Shown here: positions 1 to 10,000 of the stretch, piece by piece
Layout: every line of letters starts with the position of its first letter
How positions within the stretch are numbered: position 1 is the first letter of the stretch
From: Agelas oroides
Taxonomy: Eukaryota > Porifera > Demospongiae > Agelasida > Agelasidae
NCBI GenBank assembly: GCA_949130485.1
Contig: OX422204.1
Span: 1,178,001-1,242,000 of the forward strand
DNA length: 64,000 bases
Reading direction: 5' to 3'
The notes under the pieces: model-generated
What the model saw: only the letters and a program-made list of their open reading frames with translations
What the model was told of the DNA's origin: nothing
The model's database searches: none
Translations under genes and position numbers: made by a program

Positions 1-128
1 TCTTGCATTACGTATTGTACAGTATTCAGTGGGTGTGGCTACGACTGACAGTATTAGTCTCAAAAACATTTCCGTATCACAGTTTGCAGTACAGGGACAA
101 AGTGGCTGTTGCCATGGTTACCACCTAC

Positions 129-525
129 CCAGGAGGGAGTTCTCTCAGAGAGTTGTGTGGCATTGTTGATGATCCACTGTGCTGTTCCAATGTTGTCGTT
201 GCGTGTGGGAACACGATAGTTGAGCCAGGGAGAGCGCCAGGGCTTTGGAGTGTTCAGGTCCCCAGTGGAGGTAATGAAGAATGGGAGGCTGAGGGAGTGA
301 GGGAGGGAGGGATGGTTGCAGGGAGAAGCAAAGGTTCATTCATTACATGCCAAATCCCTTGCACGTTACACAAATAGTGAGAAAGCACCCATCCTCCCAC
401 ATTCACCTGCAGGTGATCACAGCGAGGGCCACAAATGCAATCACAGTTCCTGGGTAGCTTGCACAGAAGAGTCCATGACTGTAGTACAGCCCGGCCACAC
501 TCACTGGACGCCCAAACCGTCGCAT
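129..525 (-). CDS. SCAP: SCAP-like sterol sensor, first two exons (partial)
   Basis: SCAP escorts SREBP from ER to Golgi and senses sterols. Two exons are visible: 407-525 (start ATG at 523-525) and 129-288; the rest lies left of the window. Exon 1 encodes 39 residues plus two bases and ends at a GTGAAT donor. Exon 2 begins after a CT-rich tract ending CAG and supplies the missing base, so the phase matches; it ends at GTAGGT. The N-terminus contains YYSHGLFCASYPG, close to the HGLLCASYP segment of animal SCAP just before its first membrane span. A hydrophobic stretch (GTVIAFVALAVITC) follows at the expected place. Exon 2 (about 54 residues, starting LPFFITSTGDLNTP) would be the first luminal loop and is poorly conserved. 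An in-frame stop upstream makes this Met the best start. The identification rests mainly on one short motif plus topology; another sterol-sensing-domain protein is possible. Confidence 0.55.
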
Positions 526-1002
526 CACGTCCAACTCACTGCTGTGTTCTCCTGGCAACTTATCTCTCAGTGTACCCTCAGTAAACTAGTGCAGTAGTCC
601 TCACACTCAGTCTGCATCTTCATTCTCCCGCCAATACTGTGCATCGCTAGCAATCCCCGCTTTATACCAGCAGCTCTGATCTGACCAACCAATTTGCGTA
701 CCAAGATGTGTGCCATTAATTTATGACGTCACTAAATTAGGCTCGTTCCCATATCAGATACATGTACACGGTCAACCATAGCCTCAGCTGCAGGAATAGT
801 CTGGACTCCAGACTACCCCGGAAGGCATCCAGCCAGAAGGGTCTGGAGTCCAGACTACTTCCACCAAGTGATTAAATATCATAGCCTTGTTCCCAGGCCG
901 TTCCGTTACTGTAAGTGATCAACCGGAGGGTGGCGAGGACAATCTGTTGATGGCAATTATCAAACTATAGCACAGAATGAGTTAAAAATCCACTTCTGCT
1001 GC
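526..1002. other. Intergenic spacer between HELQ stop and SCAP-like start
   Basis: This 477-bp spacer separates two minus-strand genes and should hold the SCAP-like promoter. No coding exon is visible. It contains a palindrome at 797-858 and, at about 881-905, an isolated half of the foldback terminus (TAGCCTTGTTCCCAGGCC) seen elsewhere in the window. Confidence 0.6.
797..858. repeat. Palindromic repeat, TCTGGACTCCAGA type
   Basis: TAGTCTGGACTCCAGACTA at 797-815 is itself palindromic and recurs at 841-858 as GTCTGGAGTCCAGACTAC, so the segment can fold in several ways. The central part contains ATCCAGCCAGAAGGGTCTGG, similar in style to the GGTCTGG palindromes near 51670 and 52610. Confidence 0.6.
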
Positions 1003-3076
1003 TCAACTGCTGTTCTGAGGAGCCAGAGACAGCAGCTCCTCCGCCTCATCAAAGAGAGCCTCTGCCTGGTCCGCTAGGAGGACCTAGGTCAAGAGGGAGG
1101 GGAGAGAGGGGAGGAGAGAGGAGGAAGGGGAGGGAAGGGGAGGGAAGGGGAGGAAGGGGAGGGAAGGGAGGAGAGGGGAGGGAGGGGGAGGGGAGGGAGG
1201 GGAGGAGAGGGAAGGGAGGAGAGGGAAGGAAGGGGAGGGAGGGGAGGAGAGGGAAGGGAAGGGAGGAGAGGGAGGGGAGGGAAGGGAGACAGTAATATTA
1301 GTAAAAACATACACACATGAAGACATACTTTTGCAGCATGGATGAGCTTTTTGGCACTCTTTGGGAACATGTGTTCAATCTGCTCGGAGAGAGTGGTGGG
1401 GTCGGCAGCCGCTATGTCCTGCGGAGTGCGGTAACCAGCTGCCAGCAGCTGCATGGCCCGACCCTAGGTGTGAGGGTGTGAGGGTATGAGGGTGTGAGGG
1501 TGTGCACTGCGCTAAGTATTGTTTCCATAAATTCACAACTATACAGCAGAGCAAGTGTAAGTATGACACACAGTGAAGCTGTATGTACACAAGTGTGAGG
1601 AGGTGGGTGTGTGAGGAGGTGGGTGTGTGAGGAGGTGGGTAGGTATGGGTATATTAGGAGAGGTTACTAAAGAATGAGCTAACAATGTTTGATGTCATGT
1701 ACGTATGATGTTGTGACAATGAACATGCACCTGCTTCACTCCTGGTATCTCCATGAGGGGGACAAGCTCAATACTTGCAGAGAAGGCCAGACGCTTCCCA
1801 ATGGCTGGCAGGAGTAGATGGAGCGCCCATAGTTCTGGTAGCTCCTGTGAGGGAGTATGTGTGCATGTGTGTGTGAGGGTGTGCATGTGTGTGTGTGTGT
1901 GCATGTGTGTGTGTGCATGTGTGTGTGTGCATGTGTGTGAGTGTGTGCATGTGTGTGTGCATGTGTGTGAGTGTGCATGTGTGTGCATGTTGTGTGTGTG
2001 CATGTGTGAGTGTGTGCATGTGTGTGTGTGTGCATGTGTGTGTGCATGTGTGAGTGTGTGCATGTGTGGAGTGTGTGCATGTGAAGCACATATGTAAGCA
2101 TGGAATTTAATAGCTTTGCCCCACCCTCAAAACAATATCATTAACTGATGCTTGTAGTCTAAGCTGAAAAATAAAGACATGTCTCAGCACGAGCCAGGTG
2201 CTGTTGTTTCAACTGCCAGCTTTTCATTAATTTTATGCCTCATATCTAGCCTCGTCCCCAGGCCCTGCCCAGCTTTCCATCGCTTGCAGTACAGAAAGTG
2301 ACGGAAAGCTGGGCGGGGCCTGGGGACACACTCTCCTAGTGGACCAAATACTGACCTCGGTGAAGTGCACCAGGCAGGAGGTGAAGGCTGCGGTCGAGTT
2401 AATGATGTTCTGAAGGAAGCCTCTCGAGCAGTGGAAGTACTCGGCCACTGCCCACACTGCATGTGCACTACCAGCTCTGAGCAGGGAGTGGAGCATCAGG
2501 GTGATGTAGAACTGATGGTAGAGGGAGAGGGAGGCGTCCGACTGAGGGGAAGATGAGGGGAGGGAGGGATGGATGGACAAATGGAGAGAGAGAGGGAGAG
2601 ATGGAGGAAGAGAGGAAGGGGGAAGAGAGGAAAGGAGGGAGAGAGGGAGGAAGGGAGGAAAGGAAGGAGAGAGGGAAGGAGGGAAAGGAAGTAGCACAAA
2701 AGTTTTCTTTCTCCAAGGTATCAATGCACTCATGGTGTAAGATTACACCGAACGAGAAGTACCCACCATCCTACCAGCAGTTCCAGTTGCCTTCTTTGTG
2801 AGGAAGCCAGGGCTAATGCCCACCAGCTCCGCCACCTTCAGGTCATCTGGACGCAGCCTTGTCAACTGTGCGGGGAGAGAGAGAGGGAAATTTCACAAAA
2901 TTTTCCGTACTGAGTTAATTAGACCACTAGTAGAATAGTTTCATTTGCTTACAGTTTCAAAGTAGACCATCCAGTTTGGTGTGATGGTGGAGGTGAGGTC
3001 GGGAGGGGTGCAGAGGTGGAGGAGATGAAGGTCTGTGGAGAGAACGAGGCACTGCTGAGCCTTCACCAGATTCTGG
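1003..3076 (-). CDS. HELQ: HELQ helicase, C-terminal six exons (partial)
   Basis: HELQ is a 3'-5' superfamily 2 DNA helicase in fork and crosslink repair. Exons in transcript order: 2953-3076 (5' end cut by the gap), 2767-2865, 2356-2541, 1731-1844, 1329-1463 and 1003-1083 (stop TGA at 1003-1005). All five introns are phase 0. Together they encode about 245 residues. Recognisable pieces are [58 protein letters not shown] and [11 protein letters not shown]. They are colinear with the human C-terminus (winged-helix end, then the helix-hairpin-helix LMEVxGVxxGRAKQL region). The final exon ([14 protein letters not shown]) matches the acidic helical tail. The donor after exon 2767-2865 was placed at ATG|GTGGGT because it alone keeps the phase. 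The helicase motor exons should lie beyond 3076, but the sequence across the gap starts with a telomere and no further HELQ exon is seen. Confidence 0.9.
1092..1288. repeat. Purine-rich GGGAGGGGA repeat in HELQ last intron
   Basis: Degenerate repeat of GGGAGGGGA/GGGAAGGGGA on the plus strand, pyrimidine-only on the HELQ sense strand. It lies immediately upstream of the acceptor of the last HELQ exon, so it looks like an expanded polypyrimidine tract. Confidence 0.85.
1855..2085. repeat. (TG)n / GTGTGCATGT microsatellite in HELQ intron
   Basis: Imperfect TG dinucleotide repeat with regular CATG interruptions (GCATGTGTGTG). On the HELQ sense strand it is CA-rich and ends beside the acceptor of exon 1731-1844. 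ORFs overlapping it are low-complexity artefacts. Confidence 0.9.
2247..2326. repeat. Foldback element, TAGCCTCG family
   Basis: 80-bp inverted repeat in a HELQ intron. The outer ends are TAGCCTCGTCCCCAGGCC and its imperfect complement (GGCCTGGGGA). Inner arms GCCCAGCTTTCC and GGAAAGCTGGGC pair perfectly. The loop holds TCGCTTGCAGTAC, also seen in the copies near 51254 and 56328. Confidence 0.75.
2553..2692. repeat. Purine-rich GGAGAGAGGGA repeat in HELQ intron
   Basis: GA-rich simple repeat, CT-rich on the HELQ sense strand, ending about 10 bases from the acceptor of exon 2356-2541. Confidence 0.85.
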
Positions 3077-3276
3077 NNNNNNNNNNNNNNNNNNNNNNNN
3101 NNNNNNNNNNNNNNNNNNNNNNNNNNNNNNNNNNNNNNNNNNNNNNNNNNNNNNNNNNNNNNNNNNNNNNNNNNNNNNNNNNNNNNNNNNNNNNNNNNNN
3201 NNNNNNNNNNNNNNNNNNNNNNNNNNNNNNNNNNNNNNNNNNNNNNNNNNNNNNNNNNNNNNNNNNNNNNNNNNNN
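3077..3276. other. Assembly gap of exactly 200 N
   Basis: Run of exactly 200 N. A round 200-N spacer is typical of Hi-C scaffolders and carries no size information. HELQ is cut off on the left and a telomere array starts on the right. Confidence 0.97.
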
Positions 3277-3510
3277 CCTAACCCTAACCCTAACCCTAAC
3301 CCTAACCCTAACCCTAACCCTAACCCTAACCCCTAACCTAACCCTAACCCTAACCCTAACCCTAACCCTAACCCTAACCCTAACCCTAACCCTAACCCTA
3401 ACCCTAACCCTAACCCTAACCCTAACCCTAACCCTAACCCTAACCCTAACCCTAACCCTAACCCTAACCCTAACCCTAACCCTAACCCTAACCCTAACCC
3501 CTAACCCTAA
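3277..3510 (+). repeat. Telomere array (CCCTAA)n
   Basis: About 39 copies of CCCTAA with a few slippage variants (ACCCCTAACCTAACC near 3330 and again near 3500). CCCTAA on the plus strand is the orientation expected at a left chromosome end reading inward. TTAGGG is the usual metazoan telomere repeat. Confidence 0.95.
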
Positions 3511-6500
3511 CCCCCCCCAACACTTTGCCCCAACCCCTTTCAGTCAATTAACTATTAACTCCAAACCCCCCCAACACTTTGCCCCAACCCCCTTTCAGTC
3601 AATTAACTATTAACTCCAAACCCCCCCCAACACTTTGCCCCAACCCCCTTTCAGTCAATTAACTATTAACTCCAAACCCCCCCCAACACTTTGCCCCAAC
3701 CCCCTTTCAGTCAATTAACTATTAACTCCAAACCCCCCCCAACACTTTGCCCCAACCCCCTTTCAGTCAATTAACTATTAACTCCAAACCCCCCCCAACA
3801 CTTTGCCCCAACCCCCTTTCAGTCAATTAACTATTAACTCCAAACCCCCCCCAACACTTTGCCCCAACCCCCTTTCAGTCAATTAACTATTAACTCCAAA
3901 CCCCCCCCAACACTTTGCCCCAACCCCCTTTCAGTCAATTAACTATTAACTCCAAACCCCCCCCAACACTTTGCCCCAACCCCCTTTCAGTCAATTAACT
4001 ATTAACTCCAAACCCCCCCCAACACTTTGCCCCAACCCCCTTTCAGTCAATTAACTATTAACTCCAAACCCCCCCCAACACTTTGCCCCAACCCCCTTTC
4101 AGTCAATTAACTATTAACTCCAAACCCCCCCCAACACTTTGCCCCAACCCCCTTTCAGTCAATTAACTATTAACTCCAAACCCCCCCCAACACTTTGCCC
4201 CAACCCCCTTTCAGTCAATTAACTATTAACTCCAAACCCCCCCCAACACTTTGCCCCAACCCCCTTTCAGTCAATTAACTATTAACTCCAAACCCCCCCC
4301 AACACTTTGCCCCAACCCCCTTTCAGTCAATTAACTATTAACTCCAAACCCCCCCCAACACTTTGCCCCAACCCCCTTTCAGTCAATTAACTATTAACTC
4401 CAAACCCCCCCCAACACTTTGCCCCAACCCCCTTTCAGTCAATTAACTATTAACTCCAAACCCCCCCCAACACTTTGCCCCAACCCCCTTTCAGTCAATT
4501 AACTATTAACTCCAAACCCCCCCCAACACTTTGCCCCAACCCCCTTTCAGTCAATTAACTATTAACTCCAAACCCCCCCCAACACTTTGCCCCAACCCCC
4601 TTTCAGTCAATTAACTATTAACTCCAAACCCCCCCCAACACTTTGCCCCAACCCCCTTTCAGTCAATTAACTATTAACTCCAAACCCCCCCCAACACTTT
4701 GCCCCAACCCCCTTTCAGTCAATTAACTATTAACTCCAAACCCCCCCCAACACTTTGCCCCAACCCCCTTTCAGTCAATTAACTATTAACTCCAAACCCC
4801 CCCCAACACTTTGCCCCAACCCCCTTTCAGTCAATTAACTATTAACTCCAAACCCCCCCCAACACTTTGCCCCAACCCCCTTTCAGTCAATTAACTATTA
4901 ACTCCAAACCCCCCCCAACACTTTGCCCCAACCCCCTTTCAGTCAATTAACTATTAACTCCAAACCCCCCCCAACACTTTGCCCCAACCCCCTTTCAGTC
5001 AATTAACTATTAACTCCAAACCCCCCCCAACACTTTGCCCCAACCCCCTTTCAGTCAATTAACTATTAACTCCAAACCCCCCCCAACACTTTGCCCCAAC
5101 CCCCTTTCAGTCAATTAACTATTAACTCCAAACCCCCCCCAACACTTTGCCCCAACCCCCTTTCAGTCAATTAACTATTAACTCCAAACCCCCCCCAACA
5201 CTTTGCCCCAACCCCCTTTCAGTCAATTAACTATTAACTCCAAACCCCCCCCAACACTTTGCCCCAACCCCCTTTCAGTCAATTAACTATTAACTCCAAA
5301 CCCCCCCCAACACTTTGCCCCAACCCCCTTTCAGTCAATTAACTATTAACTCCAAACCCCCCCCAACACTTTGCCCCAACCCCCTTTCAGTCAATTAACT
5401 ATTAACTCCAAACCCCCCCCAACACTTTGCCCCAACCCCCTTTCAGTCAATTAACTATTAACTCCAAACCCCCCCCAACACTTTGCCCCAACCCCCTTTC
5501 AGTCAATTAACTATTAACTCCAAACCCCCCCCAACACTTTGCCCCAACCCCCTTTCAGTCAATTAACTATTAACTCCAAACCCCCCCCAACACTTTGCCC
5601 CAACCCCCTTTCAGTCAATTAACTATTAACTCCAAACCCCCCCCAACACTTTGCCCCAACCCCCTTTCAGTCAATTAACTATTAACTCCAAACCCCCCCC
5701 AACACTTTGCCCCAACCCCCTTTCAGTCAATTAACTATTAACTCCAAACCCCCCCCAACACTTTGCCCCAACCCCCTTTCAGTCAATTAACTATTAACTC
5801 CAAACCCCCCCCAACACTTTGCCCCAACCCCCTTTCAGTCAATTAACTATTAACTCCAAACCCCCCCCAACACTTTGCCCCAACCCCCTTTCAGTCAATT
5901 AACTATTAACTCCAAACCCCCCCCAACACTTTGCCCCAACCCCCTTTCAGTCAATTAACTATTAACTCCAAACCCCCCCCAACACTTTGCCCCAACCCCC
6001 TTTCAGTCAATTAACTATTAACTCCAAACCCCCCCCAACACTTTGCCCCAACCCCCTTTCAGTCAATTAACTATTAACTCCAAACCCCCCCCAACACTTT
6101 GCCCCAACCCCCTTTCAGTCAATTAACTATTAACTCCAAACCCCCCCCAACACTTTGCCCCAACCCCCTTTCAGTCAATTAACTATTAACTCCAAACCCC
6201 CCCCAACACTTTGCCCCAACCCCCTTTCAGTCAATTAACTATTAACTCCAAACCCCCCCCAACACTTTGCCCCAACCCCCTTTCAGTCAATTAACTATTA
6301 ACTCCAAACCCCCCCCAACACTTTGCCCCAACCCCCTTTCAGTCAATTAACTATTAACTCCAAACCCCCCCCAACACTTTGCCCCAACCCCCTTTCAGTC
6401 AATTAACTATTAACTCCAAACCCCCCCCAACACTTTGCCCCAACCCCCTTTCAGTCAATTAACTATTAACTCCAAACCCCCCCCAACACTTTGCCCCAAC

Positions 6501-6727
6501 CCCCTTTCAGTCAATTAACTATTAACTCCAAACCCCCCCCAACACTTTGCCCCAACCCCCTTTCAGTCAATTAACTATTAACTCCAAACCCCCCCCAACA
6601 CTTTGCCCCAACCCCCTTTCAGTCAATTAACTATTAACTCCAAACCCCCCCCAACACTTTGCCCCAACCCCCTTTCAGTCAATTAACTATTAACTCCAAA
6701 CCCCCCCAACACTTTGCCCCAACCACT
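3511..6727. repeat. 56-bp subtelomeric satellite, about 57 copies
   Basis: The unit is exactly 56 bp (C8, AACACTTTG, CCCC, AA, CCCCC, TTTCAGTCAATTAACTATTAACTCCAAA). Copies are essentially identical; the visible differences are C-run lengths in the first two and last units. It abuts the telomere without transition. Each unit carries three C runs (8, 4 and 5), so the complementary strand has strong G-quadruplex potential and this strand i-motif potential. There is no coding capacity. Confidence 0.97.
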
Positions 6728-7080
6728 TTATAGTAGCTCTTCGCCTATATATATAAATAAATGGCGGGCCCTACGGGCCCGCCATTTATTTCTATATATA
6801 TGCTGTGCCGCATCGTGCCGTAGGCACGATGCTGTATTTCTTACAATACACATCGCGCGATGCGCCGACGCCTATCGCGCCGCACTCACAACGCGATGCG
6901 GACTATTTCAGTAAGCATTCAGCCTTCCACGGCAATGCATTGGGCCAAATGCCCGCCGAAACAATGCACTATGTCAGCGTTTAGCGGTCCGTGGCGACTA
7001 TTCTATGAAAGGCGCTTTGCGACGTATATATTTACCATTTCGGTAAGCATTTAGCGCGGTGTGGTGTCGCCGCTTCGTGG
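6728..7080. other. Hairpin-rich unique island between satellites
   Basis: 353 bp unlike either flanking satellite. A near-perfect hairpin with 26-bp arms (6746-6771 and 6775-6800, one mismatch) is centred on GGGCCC-TAC-GGGCCC. A perfect 10-bp stem with a GTA loop follows at 6810-6832, then a self-complementary CATCGCGCGATG at 6851-6862. Farther on, CTATTTCAGTAAGCATTCAGC (about 6903) and CCATTTCGGTAAGCATTTAGC (about 7035) suggest a diverged duplication of 130 bp. No convincing gene is seen. GC-rich CGCG content differs from the flanks. Confidence 0.6.
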
Positions 7081-10000
7081 CAGGGGAATACAGGGTAATG
7101 AAGGAGAATGCCAGGTGAACATTATGTAGTAGGTAAGTGCCAGTGGAATGCAGGGGAATTCCTGGGAAATGTAAGGGTGTGCGTGCAATGAGCGAGCAGT
7201 GTGCATGGAAATACAGGGGAATACCAGGGTAATCAATGCGAGTGCAAAGTTCCAGGGGAAAGCAGGGGAACACCAGGAGAATTTAAGCGAGTGTTTCAAA
7301 TGTTCCAGGGGAATGCAGGCGAATGCCAGCGGAACGTATGCAAGTGGGTCCAAAGTGCAAGGAGAGTGCCGGGAAATGCCTGGACAATGTAAGCAAGATA
7401 GTGCAACTTGCTAAGGGAATGCAAATGAATGCCAGGAGGACGTATGGAAGTTAGTCCATGGTGCCAGGGAAAGCAGGGGAATAACAGGGGAATGTATAGG
7501 TATGCGTAATAAGTGCCAGGGGAATGAACGGGAATGCAAGGGATTGGGTGCAAAACATCAGACGAAAGCAGGAGAAAGAATGGAAATACCAGGGGAATGT
7601 ATGGGAGCGGGTGCAAAGTACCAGAGAATGCAAGGGAATGGCAGGGGAATGTATGTGTGCTTAGTGCCAGGGGAATGCATGGTATTTCAAGGGACTGGGT
7701 GTAAACTGCCAGGGGAATGCAGGGAATGCAGGGGAATGCCAGGGGAACGGATGGGAGTGGGTTATAGTGCCAGGGGAATGCAGGGGACTACCAGGGGAAT
7801 GCAAGGGAGTGTGTAAAGTGCTAGCAGAATGAAGGGGAATGCAGGGGAATGCCAGGGGAAAGTACAAGAGTGGAGGCTGTGCCAGGGAAACGCAGGGGAA
7901 TGCAGGGGATAACGGATAATACAGGGTAATACCAGGGGAACGTATGCGAGTGGGTGCAAAGTTCCAGGGGAATGCTGGGGAATGCAGGGGAGTGCCAGGG
8001 GAACGTATGGAATTGGGTGCAAAGTGCCAAGAGAATACAGGGGAATGCCAGGAGAACATATGGAAGTGGGTGCAAAGTGCCAGAGGAATGCTGGGGAATA
8101 CAGGGGAATACCAGGGGAAGGTATATGAGTGGGTGTAAAGTGCCAGGGGAATGCAGTGAATGCAGAGGAATGCCAGAGGAACGAATGGGAGTGGGTGTAT
8201 AGTGCCTGAAGAATGCAGGAGACTACCCGGGTAATGCAAGGGAGTGGGTGTAAGTGCTAGCGGAATGAAGGGGAATGCAGGGGAATGGCAGGTGAAGGTA
8301 CGAGGGTGGAGGCAAAGTGCCAGGGGAACGAAGGGGAATGCTGGGGAATACAGGGGAATGCCAGGGGAATGCCAGGGGAACGTATGGGAGTGGGTGCAAA
8401 GTGCCAGGGGAATGCTGGGGAATGCAAGGGAATGGCAGTGGAACGTATGGGAGTGGGTGCAAACTGCCAGGGAAATGTAGGGGAATGCAGGGGAATGCCG
8501 GGGGAACATATGGGAGTGGGTGTATAGTGCCAGGGGAATGCAGGGCCAGGATAATGTAAGGGGCCGAGTGTAAAGTGCTAGGGTAATGAAGGGGAATGCA
8601 AAGGAATGCAAGGAGAACGTACGAGAGAGGATGTAAATTCCCAGGGTAATGCAGGGGAATGCCAGAGGAATGTACTGTATTGGGTGCAAAGTGCCAGAGG
8701 AATGCAGGGGAATGCCAAGGAAACGTATGGGAGTGAGTGTAAAGTGCCAGGGGAATGCAGGTGAATAACGGGAATCTACGGGAGTGGGTATAAAGTGCTA
8801 GGGGTGTACAGGGGAATGCAGGGGAATGCCGGGGGAATGCATGGTAGTGGATGCAAAGTGCCAGGGAAATACAGGGGAATGCCAGGGGAACTTATGAGAG
8901 TGGGTGCAGTGTCAGGGGAATGCTGGGGAATACAGGGGAATGCCAAGGGAACGTATAGGAGTGGGTGTAAACTGCCAAAGGATTGCTGGGATTGCAGGGG
9001 AATGCCAAGAGAACGTATTGGAGTGGAGGCAAAGTGCTAGGGGAAGGCATGGGAATGCAGGGGAATCCAAGGGAATACTGGGAAATGCAAGGGGAACGTA
9101 TGGGAGTGGGTGCAAAGTGCCATGGGATTGCTGGGGAATGCAGGGAAATGCTAGGTGAATGTATGGGAGTGGATGTAAACTGCCAGGGTAATGCAGGGAA
9201 TGCAAGGGAATACCAGGGGAACATATGTGAGTGGGTGTATAGTGCCAGGGGAATGCAGGGAACAACCAGGGGAATGTAAGGTGGCGGGTGTAAAGTGCTA
9301 CGGGAAGGGGAACGCAAAGGAATGCCAGGGGAACGTACGAGAGGATGCAAATTGCCAGGAGAATGCAGGTATATACAGGGGAATGCCAGGGGAACGTACG
9401 GTAGTCGGTGCAAAGTGCCAGGGGTATGCAGGGGAATGAAGGGGAATGCCAGAGAAACGTATCGGAGTGTAAACTGCCAGGTGAATGCAGGGAATGCAGG
9501 GGAATGCCAGGGGAACATATGGGAATCGGTGTATAGTGCCACGGGAATGCAGGGGACTATCAGGGGATTGCAAGGGAGTGGATGTAAAGTGCTAGCGGAT
9601 TGAAGGGGAATACAAGGGAATGCCAGGTGAACGTACGAGAGTGGAGGCAAAGTGCCAGGGTAAAGAATGGGAATGCAGGGGAATGCAGGGGAATACAGGG
9701 GAATTCCAGGGGAATGTATGGGAGTGGGTGCAAAGTGCCGGGGGAATGCTTGGGAATGCAGGAGAATGCCAGAGGAACGTATGGGAGTGGGTGCAAACTG
9801 CCAGGGGAATGCAGGAAAATGCAACAAAATGCCAGGGGAACATATGGGAGTGAGTGTAAAGTGCCAGGGGAATGACAGGGTAATCTACGGGAGTGGGTGT
9901 AAAGTGCTAGGGGAATTCAGGTGAATGCAGGGGAATGCCAGGGGAACGTATGGTAGTCGGTACAAAGTGCCAGGGGACTACAGGGGAATGCCAGGGGAAC

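Noticed and set aside
6714..7054. Possible organellar or bacterial contamination in the CpG-rich hairpin island
   Set aside because: Sequence is continuous with the flanking satellites, too short, and matches no rRNA, tRNA or protein that I recognise.
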